From contig NZ_JACGLT010000016.1 in NCBI RefSeq assembly GCF_014062315.1, positions 22,203 to 86,202 of the forward strand: a stretch of DNA of 64,000 nt, given 5' to 3'. The notes under the pieces were generated by a model, which was not told the DNA's origin, ran no database searches, and saw nothing but the letters and a program-made list of their open reading frames with translations. How positions within the stretch are numbered: position 1 is the stretch's first letter; every line of letters begins with the position of its first letter. Source of the DNA: Gelidibacter maritimus. Lineage in GTDB: Bacteria > Bacteroidota > Bacteroidia > Flavobacteriales > Flavobacteriaceae. The translations under genes were made by a program, and so were the position numbers. Below, one piece after another: positions 21,616 to 30,886 of the stretch.

Positions 21616-23157
21616 ATGACATTTACAGAATGGTTTATTTTCTTTTGCGTGATTCAGGTCAATCACGGACTTGGCACATGGAAATTATACATTAAAGCAG
21701 GCCAACCGGCTTGGACGGCTTTTGTACCGGTATATAATGCCGTGATTTTAATGAAAATCATCAATCGGCCTTGGTGGTGGACCATTTTACTTTTCGTGCC
21801 AATTGTCAATTTGATCATGTTTCCGGTAGTTTGGGTAGAAACCGCAAGAAGTTTTGGAAAAAACACCACTACCGATACGGTTTTAGCACTTATTAGTTTA
21901 GGGTTTTACAATTATTACCTCAATTATGTGGCCGATGTAACCCATATTAAAGACCGTAGCTTACATCCAAAGTCGGCTGCGGGCGATTGGATCAGTTCCA
22001 TATTGTTCGCTATTGTTGCGGCAACCATAGTCCATACTTATTTCATTCAACCTTTTACCATTCCGACCTCCTCATTGGAAAAGACCTTATTGGTGGGCGA
22101 TTTTCTATTTGTCAGCAAATTCCATTATGGGGCAAGACTTCCAATGACCACGGTGGCAGCACCAATGGTGCATGACACCATCCCGATATTAAACATCAAA
22201 TCTTACCTTTCAAATCCTGAACTGCCTTATATGAGGCTTCCAGGTTTTCAAAAGATCAAGCGTAATGATATTGTTGTATTTAACTGGCCAGTTGATACCA
22301 TGTTAGACATGCGCCATACCGATAAGTTCTACTATAAACCCATTGATAAAAAGACCAATTATGTAAAGCGTAGTGTAGGAATTCCTGGCGATACCCTCTC
22401 CATAAGAAATGGTTACGTTTACATAAATGGAAAACAAAATGTCTTGAACGATCGCGCACGGATTCAGTTTTCCTATGATGTCACTTTTAAAGGACAAATT
22501 GCTTCAAATGCACAGGTTTATGACATCCTGAAACGCTTTGATATGACTGATGGATTGGGCTATGATCAACAGACCGAAAAATGGATCATTCCTGCAGCGA
22601 CGGAAGAAGCCGTGGCCAGAGCAAAAAATCATCCCAATATTGCTTCCATAGAAATCAGAAAGGACTCTATGGACCATCGCGATTCTATGATATTCCCTAT
22701 GAATCCGGCCTTTAATTGGAACAATGATTATTTCGGACCTCTATACATCCCTGAAAAAGGAAAGAGCATCACTTTAACAGCTGAAAACCTTCCGCTGTAC
22801 AAACGGGTCATTGAAGTTTATGAAGGACGTAACCTCTCAGTAAATGGCAATCAAATCAGCATTGATGGCGAGATTACCAACCAATATACCTTTAAACAGG
22901 ATTATTATTGGATGATGGGAGATAACCGTCACAACTCACAGGACTCCAGGGTTTGGGGGTTTGTACCGTTTGACCATGTGGTCGGGAAACCCGTTCTGGT
23001 ATGGATGAGTTGGGATGGGAAAAGTCCACGTTGGGAAAGGTTTTTCACCACCGTTGGAGGCAATGGAAAATTAGTGTCATACTTTGTTCCATTTCTTGTA
23101 TTATTAGGGATTTGGTTTGGGTTTAATACATGGCGCAAGAGACGAGCCAATAAATAA
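21616..23157 (+). CDS. lepB: Signal peptidase I, long Bacteroidota form
   Basis: An inner-membrane signal peptidase that removes signal peptides from exported proteins. The 513-aa length is much greater than the usual ~320. The N-terminal ~130 residues form a separate hydrophobic module (TAFVPVYNAVILMKIINRPWWW, then two membrane spans) of the DUF5684 type. The S26 protease follows, with the catalytic Ser153 in IPTSSLEKTL and Lys251 in YVKRSVGIPGDTL. The peptidase signature GDNRHNSQDSRVWGFVP is near residue 435. The catalytic motif has PTSSL where most enzymes have PSxSM. A C-terminal membrane span ends the protein. Confidence 0.93.
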   Translation: MTFTEWFIFFCVIQVNHGLGTWKLYIKAGQPAWTAFVPVYNAVILMKIINRPWWWTILLFVPIVNLIMFPVVWVETARSFGKNTTTDTVLALISLGFYNYYLNYVADVTHIKDRSLHPKSAAGDWISSILFAIVAATIVHTYFIQPFTIPTSSLEKTLLVGDFLFVSKFHYGARLPMTTVAAPMVHDTIPILNIKSYLSNPELPYMRLPGFQKIKRNDIVVFNWPVDTMLDMRHTDKFYYKPIDKKTNYVKRSVGIPGDTLSIRNGYVYINGKQNVLNDRARIQFSYDVTFKGQIASNAQVYDILKRFDMTDGLGYDQQTEKWIIPAATEEAVARAKNHPNIASIEIRKDSMDHRDSMIFPMNPAFNWNNDYFGPLYIPEKGKSITLTAENLPLYKRVIEVYEGRNLSVNGNQISIDGEITNQYTFKQDYYWMMGDNRHNSQDSRVWGFVPFDHVVGKPVLVWMSWDGKSPRWERFFTTVGGNGKLVSYFVPFLVLLGIWFGFNTWRKRRANK

Positions 23158-23169
23158 TAGTGCTCTATA

Positions 23170-23790
23170 ATGGACATTCTACTTCACCCCACCTATTTCC
23201 CGAGCATTGCACAATGTGTCGCATTGGTACAGGCAGAAAAAGTGGTCTTTGAAGTCTGCGATAATTATCAGAAACAAACCTATAGAAACCGAATGAGCAT
23301 CTATGGTGCACAAGGTAAATCGTCATTAACCGTACCAGTGGTCTATTCGCAAAAAAATAGACAGCGTTATGAGAATATTCTCATTTCAAATGATGAAAAA
23401 TGGCAGGATTTACATTGGAAGTCCATTCAATCCGCTTATAGCAGTTCTCCATTTTTTGAATTTTACGAGCATGATTTGCTTCCTCTATTTTCTGAAGAAT
23501 CAACACATCTGATGGATTTCAATTTCAAGTGTCTGGATGCCGTTTTAGAATGTCTGCAACATGAGATAAAGATTCAAAAGACGACGGAGTTTGAATTGAA
23601 TCCTATCGAAAAAAGAGATTACCGCTATTTAGTCAATCATAGAAAAGAAACAGAACAGCCGTTTCAACCTTACGTTCAGGTATTTGATGACAAACATGGC
23701 TTTATCCCAAATCTGAGCATTCTTGATTTAATATTCAACGAAGGCCCAAATGCCTTACTCTATCTCGAAAAACAACAATTACCTCAATGA
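23170..23790 (+). CDS. WbqC-family protein
   Basis: A 206-aa protein of the WbqC family. It opens with the family motif LHPTYFPSIAQCVALVQAEKV, then YRNRMSIYGAQGKSSLTVPV and the helical IQSAYSSSPFFEFY. WbqC proteins are found in polysaccharide loci elsewhere and are predicted to modify glycolipid or amino-sugar precursors, but in Flavobacteriaceae the gene follows lepB outside any such locus. It starts 12 bp after lepB and overlaps the next gene by four bases (ATGA). Confidence 0.8.
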   Translation: MDILLHPTYFPSIAQCVALVQAEKVVFEVCDNYQKQTYRNRMSIYGAQGKSSLTVPVVYSQKNRQRYENILISNDEKWQDLHWKSIQSAYSSSPFFEFYEHDLLPLFSEESTHLMDFNFKCLDAVLECLQHEIKIQKTTEFELNPIEKRDYRYLVNHRKETEQPFQPYVQVFDDKHGFIPNLSILDLIFNEGPNALLYLEKQQLPQ

Positions 23791-24104
23791 TGCTACAATC
23801 TATTGTTCATTACGGAATTCATTTTGGGCTACCATTGCTTGTGGCATTTATATTTTTTAGATCCAATTGGAAGACTGCCTATTTGATCATGATTGCAACT
23901 ATGCTTATTGATCTCGATCATCTTTTAGCAAGTCCTGTCTTTGATCCCGGGCGGTGTAGCATTAACTTCCACCCACTTCACACCTATTATGCGATGGCCG
24001 TATATGTGGGATTGTTATTTTTCAAAAAAACTAGAATCTTAGGCATAGGATTGGTCATTCATATCATCGCCGACGCTACAGATTGCTGGATGATGACAGT
24101 TTGA
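23787..24104 (+). CDS. DUF6122-type small membrane protein
   Basis: A 105-aa integral membrane protein with about three hydrophobic segments (HFGLPLLVAFIFF, AYLIMIATMLIDLDHLL, YYAMAVYVGLLFF). It carries conserved polar motifs: LIDLDHL, DPGRCSINFHPLHTY and GLVIHIIADATDC. The Asp/His pairs inside the membrane resemble those of YdjM/LexA-regulated metal-dependent membrane hydrolases, but that is only a pattern similarity. It is translationally coupled to wbqC. Its function is unknown. Confidence 0.75.
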   Translation: MMLQSIVHYGIHFGLPLLVAFIFFRSNWKTAYLIMIATMLIDLDHLLASPVFDPGRCSINFHPLHTYYAMAVYVGLLFFKKTRILGIGLVIHIIADATDCWMMTV

Positions 24105-24169
24105 GATTGAAGCTTGACGATAGACACTTTCACGTCTGAAGCGTTTGCAAGGCAGGCAGACTGCTTACG

Positions 24170-25192
24170 CTACCTCAGCTTCACCTTGCTCATTATGGGG
24201 AAGTGGTCTGAAAGCTTAACATTATAAGTTCGAAACCCGTTGATATCAAAGTTCTGATCTACAAGGATAAAATCAATTCGCACCGGAAAGAATTTAAAAT
24301 CGAATGTTCGTCCAAAACCATTCCCAGCTTCCACAAAAGCATCTCTTAAATAGTCGCCTTTAATCTTCTTATAGACATAAGAATAGGCCGTATTATTGAA
24401 ATCGCCACAAATTATGGTTTTATAAGTACTGTTGGCCTTATGCTCCAAGAACAAATCCGCTTGCGCTTGCTGCATCCTAAATGTACTTCCGACACGTCTA
24501 AATAGATTTTCGGCTGCTTCGTTTTTTAATGGATCGGAATTGGCATCAATTTTTAAAGACTGTAAATGCACATTATAAATTCTAATAGTGTCCTTACCCC
24601 GTACCACATCAGCAAAAATAGCGTTATTATAAGTGCTTGGAAATTCAATGGATCCGGTATTGACAATTGGGAATTTAGAAAAAATGGCCTGACCATTTTT
24701 AATTCTTTCGCCCCCAACAGCTTCAAACCGATGGTAATCTTTTAGCTTCAACCCATCATCTGGCCTGTACTCTTGCATGCTGATGATATCCGGTTTCTTT
24801 TCCTGAATAAATTGGCTGATTTCTTGGGCAGCATCTATGTCCGGAATCCATTTAAAAACGTTGAACAGGCGTACATTAAAGTTCATTACGGCAATATTAT
24901 CAATGTCATCAACTTGTTTTGATGCCGACATTTTATACAAGCTCGCCACATGATTGAAGCCAATTAGAAGAATAATTAAAGACAATAAGAGTTGTTTTTT
25001 AACCTTTAAAAGCCAATAGACTACAAACAGAAGATTAAGGATAATTAGAAACGGCACTGTGAGACTTAAGACTGATAAAAACGCAAAACGTTTGGGCTCA
25101 ATGTATGGCAAAATATAGGCCAATAAAAGAATGGTTGCCGCAATGGAATTTAAGAAAAACAAAAACTTATCAATAAGATTCAGTTTTTTCAT
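24170..25192 (-). CDS. Membrane-anchored endonuclease/exonuclease/phosphatase (EEP) family hydrolase
   Basis: A 340-aa protein with three N-terminal membrane spans (about residues 10-30, 38-60, 65-85) and a periplasmic EEP domain. The domain has FNVRLFNVFKW, SMQEYRP (metal-binding Glu), IYNVHLQSL, CGDFNNTAYSYV and the terminal DHFPI (catalytic Asp-His). The substrate may be a nucleic acid, phosphoinositide-like lipid or phosphoester and cannot be told from sequence. It is the last gene of the run mutL-rhomboid-rhomboid-EEP, four bases after the preceding stop. Confidence 0.85.
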   Translation of the reverse strand: MKKLNLIDKFLFFLNSIAATILLLAYILPYIEPKRFAFLSVLSLTVPFLIILNLLFVVYWLLKVKKQLLLSLIILLIGFNHVASLYKMSASKQVDDIDNIAVMNFNVRLFNVFKWIPDIDAAQEISQFIQEKKPDIISMQEYRPDDGLKLKDYHRFEAVGGERIKNGQAIFSKFPIVNTGSIEFPSTYNNAIFADVVRGKDTIRIYNVHLQSLKIDANSDPLKNEAAENLFRRVGSTFRMQQAQADLFLEHKANSTYKTIICGDFNNTAYSYVYKKIKGDYLRDAFVEAGNGFGRTFDFKFFPVRIDFILVDQNFDINGFRTYNVKLSDHFPIMSKVKLR

Positions 25193-25196
25193 GGTT

Positions 25197-26078
25197 TTAA
25201 TCTTTAGCCTTAAATAAAAAAGCTTTTTCTTCTTCGGTTAGGCTATCATAACCACTTTTGCTAATCTTGTCTAAAATGAGATCGATTTGCTTTTGCTTAT
25301 TAAACTCCTTAAACTCTGATTTTTTGTGTCCTGCAACTGTACTTGATTTGCGCTTGTGGACAGTTTTTAACGGCGACTTCTTACCACCTTTAAAAAGGTT
25401 AGCAACTGCATCCATAAGTTTTTCAAAACCTTTTCCAATGTCATTTCCCTTGATCAATTGGGTGGCATAGAAATAGCCTAAGGCAACGCCTCCCAAATGA
25501 GCAATATTGCCACCTTGGTTTGAACCAAAAAGGCCAATGACGTCAAAAGCAACAAGCGCAACACCCAAATGCCATAGTTTAATGTTAAACACAATTAACC
25601 GTACTTGCGTATTAGGCATGTAAGCACATAAGAAAATCAATAAGGCCCTCACACCAGCCGAAGCGCCTACCAGGGCCGTTGCAGGCTTCAGAAAACCTTG
25701 TGGAAATACATTATAAGCAAACAGAAAAAAGAGTCCGCCCAAAATAATACCCAAAAAATAAATATTTAAAGTGAGTTTCGGACTGAATAAGTTGAGCATC
25801 ATTTGCGAAACAAAGTAAAGCACCAACATATTGAACAGCAAATGAAATAAACCGTAGTGGGTAAAACCGTAGGTGATGATGCTCCACGGCTTAAATAGAA
25901 AATCGCCGGCATCTTTAGGCAATTCCAGCCAGTACAAACTTCCACCTGACTTAACAATTAATGACAGTAGTAGCCCAACCAAGAAAACAACTACATTGAT
26001 AGCAATTATCTTTTCGAGCACGTTGAGATGCCTCAATTTCTCCTGAATATCCTGATTTAATGATTTCATCGGTCCCAA
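25197..26078 (-). CDS. Rhomboid intramembrane serine protease (second copy)
   Basis: A 293-aa polytopic protein. The catalytic serine sits in LVGASAGVRALLIF, a GASA variant of GxSx, and the partner histidine in NIAHLGGVALGY. FTHYGLFHLLFNMLVLYF is the conserved L1/TM2 segment. A cytosolic tail of about 80 residues ends in DKISKSGYDSLTEEEKAFLFKAKD, a SHOCT-like short motif found at the C-terminus of Bacteroidota rhomboids. Its start overlaps the upstream rhomboid by 13 bases, so the two are probably translated together. Confidence 0.85.
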   Translation of the reverse strand: MGPMKSLNQDIQEKLRHLNVLEKIIAINVVVFLVGLLLSLIVKSGGSLYWLELPKDAGDFLFKPWSIITYGFTHYGLFHLLFNMLVLYFVSQMMLNLFSPKLTLNIYFLGIILGGLFFLFAYNVFPQGFLKPATALVGASAGVRALLIFLCAYMPNTQVRLIVFNIKLWHLGVALVAFDVIGLFGSNQGGNIAHLGGVALGYFYATQLIKGNDIGKGFEKLMDAVANLFKGGKKSPLKTVHKRKSSTVAGHKKSEFKEFNKQKQIDLILDKISKSGYDSLTEEEKAFLFKAKD

Positions 26079-26815
26079 CGGTTTTTATTGAATTGGGTCT
26101 TTTTCCAATACCACATCATTAAAAACCCAGTCAGCGCACCACCAAGATGGGCAGCATACGCGGTATTGCTCGGACTGAAGAATGATTGCCCAGTAACGGC
26201 AGAAATAAAATCCAATAAGATAATTCCAGGAATAAAATATTTCGCCTTAATAGGAATTGGTAAAAAAATCAGCATTAACTTAGATTCAGGGTATAACATC
26301 CCGAAAGCAACCAAAACCCCAAATATAGCACCAGAAGCCCCTAACATAGACGAGTTGAAAATATAAAACATAGACTGCAGCTGATCTGTTTGAGCCGCGT
26401 TAGCGCCTTGCATAACTCTGCCTGTAGACATTGTTTCATGAATTTGAGACGAGGTAAAGCCTGCGGAAAGCAAATCTGATTCTAAAGGCAAGTATTGTAG
26501 ATAGTAAGTGCCCAACATGATTAAAGCCGCTCCCAATCCTGCAGAAATATAAAAAAAGATAAACTTCTTAGCCCCAAAAACCTGCTCCACTGCCGTACCG
26601 AACATCCATAATGCGAACATATTAAATAGGATATGCATGAAATTGCCATGCATAAACATGTGGGTAAAAATCTGCCAAAATTTAAAGGCATCATTCTTTG
26701 GAAAATGCAATGCAAACAAATCATCCAACAAACCTGGCTGCATGGTCATTTTGGCAATAAAAAATAATACATTGATAATGAGCAAATGCTTCACCGTATC
26801 TGTAATTCCTCTCAT
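26066..26815 (-). CDS. Rhomboid intramembrane serine protease (first copy)
   Basis: A 249-aa rhomboid with six predicted membrane spans. FTHMFMHGNFMHILFNMFALW is the conserved TM2 region, the nucleophile is in LGASGAIFGVLVAFG, and the base is in AYAAHLGGALTGF. Unlike its neighbour it has the canonical GASG motif and a short C-terminus. Substrates are unknown. The gene follows mutL on the same strand with a 28-bp gap. Confidence 0.88.
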   Translation of the reverse strand: MRGITDTVKHLLIINVLFFIAKMTMQPGLLDDLFALHFPKNDAFKFWQIFTHMFMHGNFMHILFNMFALWMFGTAVEQVFGAKKFIFFYISAGLGAALIMLGTYYLQYLPLESDLLSAGFTSSQIHETMSTGRVMQGANAAQTDQLQSMFYIFNSSMLGASGAIFGVLVAFGMLYPESKLMLIFLPIPIKAKYFIPGIILLDFISAVTGQSFFSPSNTAYAAHLGGALTGFLMMWYWKKTQFNKNRWDR

Positions 26816-26843
26816 TCTTCTTTGATCTTTTCTTTAATTAAAA

Positions 26844-28694
26844 TTACATAAATTTTCTGTCAACTTCATCAATTGTCATTGTAATAAAAGTAGCTCTATT
26901 AGCTGGAGAAACAGAAGGTGCCTTACATGCAAACAGACTATTTACCAGATGTTCCTGTTCTAAATTTGACAATGATTGCCCTGTTTTAATGGCCAAGCTC
27001 TTCGCCATGGATTTTGCCAGTAAATCTGCCGCACTAAAATGACTGTCAGGCACCTCCTGCTCCACGTCGCTGATAAGTTGCTCCAAAATCATGGAGACCT
27101 CACTATCAGGCACGTTAATAGGCAGCCCGGTGATTTCAACAAGCTGATCATCCATTGCCGCGAACACAAAACCAGTAGCCTCCAAATCGTCTTTCAATTG
27201 CTTTAAAATAGTCAATTCAGGGCCTGTAAAATGTAGTTGCAGCGGGAACAGCAGCTGCTGGCTCACTGCCTCCTTGACCGTCATGCTTTTTAACAAGCCT
27301 TCATATAAAATACGTTGATGTGCTCTATTCTGATCAATCATCAACATGCCTGATTTGATGGTGCTAATAATATATTTATTCTGAAATTGATAGGTGCTTT
27401 GCGTAGTTTCTATTTGGGACTTATCGTCAAATAACGACACCTCTTCTGGTTCACTTTCAAATTCAACCTGACTAAAATCTTGTGTGTCGCGGGTGCTTTT
27501 TGATTCTAAACCCACGTATAAGCTATCCCAATTATTGGGGGTTTGTTTTTTAAAGGCGGTTGTCTGTTTTCCTGATATCCGCTCTTCCCGAAACGGGTTA
27601 TAATTTCTGTCCACCTCAACCGTAGGGGTGGAAGCACCTTTATCTTTGTAATTGTAAGGCGTATCGAGATTGGTATCATAATCAAAATCCAAAACGGGTG
27701 CAATATTAAACTGACCCAAACTATGTTTTACAGACGATCTTAAAATTGCATAAAGAGTATGTTCATCGTCAAATTTAATTTCAGTCTTTGTAGGATGGAT
27801 ATTGATGTCAATCGATTTTGGATCGACCGTTAGGTTTAAAAAATATATCGGATGATTCCCATCTTTAATCAACCCCTCAAATGCAGCGTTGATAGCATGA
27901 TTCAGGTATGGGCTTTTGATAAAGCGATTATTGACAAAAAAAAACTGTTCTGCTCTACTCTTTTTTGCGAATTGTGGTTTGCCCACAAATCCTGATATTG
28001 TTAAGACTTCAGTGGTTTCCTCCACCGGCACAAGTTTCTCGTTGGTTTTTGACCCAAAAATATTAACCACACGCTGACGGTAGTTACTTTCTGGCAAATT
28101 AAAAAGCTCACTGCCATTGTGGTACATAGCAAAAACCACCTTAGGATGTGCCAATGCCACACGATGAAATTCATCAATAATATGGCGCAACTCGACCGTA
28201 TTCGATTTTAAAAAATTACGACGCGCTGGAATATTAAAAAACAAATGCTTTACGGCAATGGAGGTTCCAGTAGGTGTTACTGTTACTTCTTGCCCTTTCA
28301 CTTCGCTTCCTTCAATATTTAGTAGTGTACCCAGCTCATCGTCAGCCTGTTTTGACTTCAATTCCACATGGGCAATCGCGGCAATACTTGCCAAAGCTTC
28401 TCCTCTGAATCCTTTGGTATTCAAACTAAACAAATCATCTGCCGAACGGATTTTGGAAGTTGCATGGCGTTCAAAACTCAATCGGGCATCCGTAGCGCTC
28501 ATGCCTTTCCCATTATCAATTACTTGAACCAAGGTCTTACCAGCGTCTTTAATAATTAATTTGATGGATGTGGCATCAGCATCAAGTGCGTTCTCCATTA
28601 ATTCCTTGACCACAGAAGCTGGACGTTGCACGACCTCCCCTGCTGCAATTTGATTAGCAACATGATCTGGTAAAAGTTGAATGATATCTGACAT
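26844..28694 (-). CDS. mutL: DNA mismatch-repair protein MutL
   Basis: A 616-aa MutL that couples MutS recognition to strand removal. The N-terminal GHKL ATPase has all motifs: GEVVQRPASVVKELMENALDA, DNGKGM, TKGFRGEALASI. A linker covers about residues 330-420, then the C-terminal dimerisation domain. Where endonuclease-type MutL has DQHAxxExxxxE, this protein reads DQNRAHQRILYE (from Asp454), with the metal-site His and first Glu changed. The terminal ACKAPSVSPANRATF also differs from the CxHGRP-like motif. The start overlaps the stop of the upstream 93-aa gene by one base (TAATG). Confidence 0.95.
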   Translation of the reverse strand: MSDIIQLLPDHVANQIAAGEVVQRPASVVKELMENALDADATSIKLIIKDAGKTLVQVIDNGKGMSATDARLSFERHATSKIRSADDLFSLNTKGFRGEALASIAAIAHVELKSKQADDELGTLLNIEGSEVKGQEVTVTPTGTSIAVKHLFFNIPARRNFLKSNTVELRHIIDEFHRVALAHPKVVFAMYHNGSELFNLPESNYRQRVVNIFGSKTNEKLVPVEETTEVLTISGFVGKPQFAKKSRAEQFFFVNNRFIKSPYLNHAINAAFEGLIKDGNHPIYFLNLTVDPKSIDINIHPTKTEIKFDDEHTLYAILRSSVKHSLGQFNIAPVLDFDYDTNLDTPYNYKDKGASTPTVEVDRNYNPFREERISGKQTTAFKKQTPNNWDSLYVGLESKSTRDTQDFSQVEFESEPEEVSLFDDKSQIETTQSTYQFQNKYIISTIKSGMLMIDQNRAHQRILYEGLLKSMTVKEAVSQQLLFPLQLHFTGPELTILKQLKDDLEATGFVFAAMDDQLVEITGLPINVPDSEVSMILEQLISDVEQEVPDSHFSAADLLAKSMAKSLAIKTGQSLSNLEQEHLVNSLFACKAPSVSPANRATFITMTIDEVDRKFM

Positions 28695-28975
28695 TAGCCT
28701 TTTGAAAAGAATATTGACAAATCGAAGCCTATAATCAACAGAAAAATGAATATTAAAATCGCAACGATAATGAGCGTTCGTTTATTTGCCGAGGCATCAG
28801 GTGTATTTTTATAATCATCCCAAGCGTTTTCAAACTTACCTTTTAAACCAACCTTTCCAACCGTCTTTCTGTACTCATCAAATTTATGTTTGATCTCAAA
28901 AGGATTCTCCTCCCCTTTGTAGTAACGCGGGGTATAGTTGAATTTTTTGTTTTGACGTGTTTTAAAGATGCTCAT
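28694..28975 (-). CDS. Small membrane protein upstream of mutL (93 aa)
   Basis: A 93-aa protein with a basic N-terminus (MSIFKTRQNKKFNYTPRYYKG), an amphipathic middle and a single C-terminal membrane span (LIIVAILIFIFLLIIGFDLSIFF). Orthologues in Flavobacteriaceae are sometimes labelled riboflavin synthase subunit beta, probably from their position near ribH; nothing in the sequence supports an enzyme. It shares the FNYTPR motif with the gene just upstream and is coupled to mutL by a one-base overlap. Confidence 0.75.
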   Translation of the reverse strand: MSIFKTRQNKKFNYTPRYYKGEENPFEIKHKFDEYRKTVGKVGLKGKFENAWDDYKNTPDASANKRTLIIVAILIFIFLLIIGFDLSIFFSKG

Positions 28976-28980
28976 AATTT

Positions 28981-29190
28981 TTAAATTTCGTAGTTACTTA
29001 AAACATACCAAATAACAATTACCATACCTAAAAAAATAAGGAGCATGGGTAATGTTCGCACTTTTCTCTTGCGCTGTCTTTTTTGACGCCATTTAGATTC
29101 AAACTCAACAGCATGGTCTTTCTGATGCTCTCTAAGGTGTCTTGGCGTATAATTGAAACGTTTAGGTTGACGTTGTTTAAATAAATTCAC
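28981..29190 (-). CDS. Small membrane protein, paralogue of its downstream neighbour (69 aa)
   Basis: A predicted 69-aa protein from the GTG at 29190, giving (M)NLFKQRQPKRFNYTPRHLREH, which lines up with MSIFKTRQNKKFNYTPRYYKG of the next gene. The open frame extends further to a TTG at 29220, but the alignment favours the GTG. A single C-terminal span (LPMLLIFLGMVIVIWYVL) follows a very basic stretch (QKRQRKRKVR). Five bases separate it from the neighbour. It looks like a tandem duplication. Its function is unknown. Confidence 0.65.
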   Translation of the reverse strand: MNLFKQRQPKRFNYTPRHLREHQKDHAVEFESKWRQKRQRKRKVRTLPMLLIFLGMVIVIWYVLSNYEI

Positions 29191-29499
29191 GATGGAACGC
29201 TTTGTCTTTGTGAACTTCAAATGTACTCAAAATACGAGGAAAAACGATGCTTTAACTGCTAAAAATTGTTAATAAAAGAGTTGGAAGGTAGGGTGACCGA
29301 TGACGGGCGAGTTAAGGTCTGATGATCGTTATTGCTGAAAGTTCCTTCTACAGAGTTTCGTCAAGAGTTGCATTATAGGACAAAAATCATTCGTGGTTCC
29401 GACAATTATCGGGGCGTGGTTAAAAACACACAACTGATTGCCCAATGCCAACTGTGGTCTCCATCTACCTACTCAGGACTGACCACTAAAGCATAAACA
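29191..29499. other. 309-bp spacer without a gene
   Basis: I see no coding frame or RNA gene between ribH and the small membrane proteins. The short palindrome CCGACAATTATCGG (about 29400-29413) resembles common intergenic inverted repeats. A promoter for the mutL run is expected here but none could be picked out confidently. Confidence 0.4.
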
Positions 29500-29982
29500 C
29501 TATAAACGGCGTAACGTCGCCATTTTGATCGCAGCTACAGCTGCTTCAATCCCTTTATTACCGTGTTTTCCACCAGATCTTTCAATAGATTGCTGCATTG
29601 TATTGTCTGTCAACACGCAAAAAATTACTGGTGTGTCGTGCATCACGTTCAAATCTTTGATACCATTGGAAACGGCTTCGCACACAAAATCAAAATGTTT
29701 GGTTTCACCCTGTATTACGCAACCTATGGCAATTACCGCATCTACCTGATGCTCTTGCATCTTTTTGCTGCCATAGATCAATTCGTAACTCCCAGGAACA
29801 TGCCAACTGATGATATTATCAGTTAATGCGCCATGCTCTATCAACGTCTCAATAGCGCCTTGATGAAGATTATCCGTGATATTACTATTCCATTCTGAAA
29901 CAACAATCCCAAATCGAAAGTCTTTCGCATTTGGGATTGTGTTTTTATCGTACTCTGATAAATTTTTATTTTTTGTTGCCAT
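29500..29982 (-). CDS. ribH: 6,7-dimethyl-8-ribityllumazine synthase
   Basis: Cytosolic lumazine synthase (160 aa) condenses 5-amino-6-ribitylaminouracil with dihydroxybutanone phosphate, the penultimate step to riboflavin. FGIVVSEWNSNIT binds the pyrimidine and HVPGSYELI follows. AIGCVIQGETKHFDFV carries the catalytic-region histidine. NTMQQSIERSGGKHGNKG is near the C-terminus. It lies two bases after the TPR gene and is probably co-transcribed with it. Confidence 0.95.
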   Translation of the reverse strand: MATKNKNLSEYDKNTIPNAKDFRFGIVVSEWNSNITDNLHQGAIETLIEHGALTDNIISWHVPGSYELIYGSKKMQEHQVDAVIAIGCVIQGETKHFDFVCEAVSNGIKDLNVMHDTPVIFCVLTDNTMQQSIERSGGKHGNKGIEAAVAAIKMATLRRL

Positions 29983-29984
29983 TT

Positions 29985-30752
29985 TTACAAACTTGCTTGC
30001 GCTTTTCCGATAAAGACATCAATATTGTTAGCCTCCTTAGAGTTTGGATAGTTTTCCTTTATCGTTGTGAAGTGATCTAACGCTTTTTTACTTTTTCCTA
30101 AATTTAAGGCGACGTTACCCGCTTTAAATAAAAACATTGGCGTGGTATAATTGTTTTTTTCCATGTTAGCTGCTTTTTCATAATAATTTAAAGCATCTTC
30201 AGGTTGGTTCAATTGAACAAATGCATCTCCAATTCTTCCGCTTGCAATTGGTGCCAATATTTCATCCTTACTTGAGAAGTTACCCAAATATTTAACTGTA
30301 TTTGTATAATCATTTAAGCTGTAATAAGCCATTCCTGCATAGTAGTTAGCCAAATTAGCAGCTGGTGTTCCGCTATATTCATCAATAATATCCAACATAC
30401 CGTACTTTCCTTCACCGCCATTCAAAGACAAGGTGTATAATGAATCTTTAGCAGCTACACCGTTAAGGGCTTGCTCAAAGTATTGTTGCGCTCTGTACAT
30501 CTCGTTCATGGCTTCGCTCGCCTTTGGCTCTGCAACAAACTTGTTATAAGCCAAATATGCCAAAACAACAATTACAATCGTTGCCACCGCACCAATAATA
30601 TAATTCTGGTTCTTTACGGCCCATTCTTCGGTTCTTGAAGCGGATTCATCCAAGGTGTTAAATACCTCAGCCGTTGTTGAATTTTCTTCTAAAGCCTCTG
30701 TTTTCTCAGCCTTCGTTTTCGGTTTGTAACCTCTTTTCTTATAAGTTGCCAT
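29985..30752 (-). CDS. Membrane-anchored TPR protein (YfgM/YbgF-like)
   Basis: The ATG at 30752 gives MATYKKRGYKPKTKAEK, a charged cytosolic start that suits this family; an in-frame ATG at 30776 adds eight residues. One membrane span (YIIGAVATIVIVVLAYLAYNKF) is followed by periplasmic TPR-like helices (DYTNTVKYLGNFSSKDEIL, EDALNYYEKAANMEKNN, KKALDHFTTIKENYPNS). The layout matches YfgM, a SecYEG/YidC-associated chaperone, but orthology is an inference. It precedes ribH and diverges from recF. Confidence 0.75.
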   Translation of the reverse strand: MATYKKRGYKPKTKAEKTEALEENSTTAEVFNTLDESASRTEEWAVKNQNYIIGAVATIVIVVLAYLAYNKFVAEPKASEAMNEMYRAQQYFEQALNGVAAKDSLYTLSLNGGEGKYGMLDIIDEYSGTPAANLANYYAGMAYYSLNDYTNTVKYLGNFSSKDEILAPIASGRIGDAFVQLNQPEDALNYYEKAANMEKNNYTTPMFLFKAGNVALNLGKSKKALDHFTTIKENYPNSKEANNIDVFIGKAQASL

Positions 30753-30886
30753 ATCGTCATAATTAATGCGCCGCAAAATTAAAATTTTTATTGGTATATA
30801 AAAGGTATATTATTTGTTATTTTTCAATAATTTGCACTTCCTTTCGCAATGTTGATACCCAATCTTTTTTTAAAGCGAATTTTTAC

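Noticed and set aside
28694..28975. Riboflavin synthase beta subunit for the 93-aa gene
   Set aside because: The real lumazine synthase is at 29500-29982, and the 93-aa protein is a single-span membrane protein with no synthase motif.
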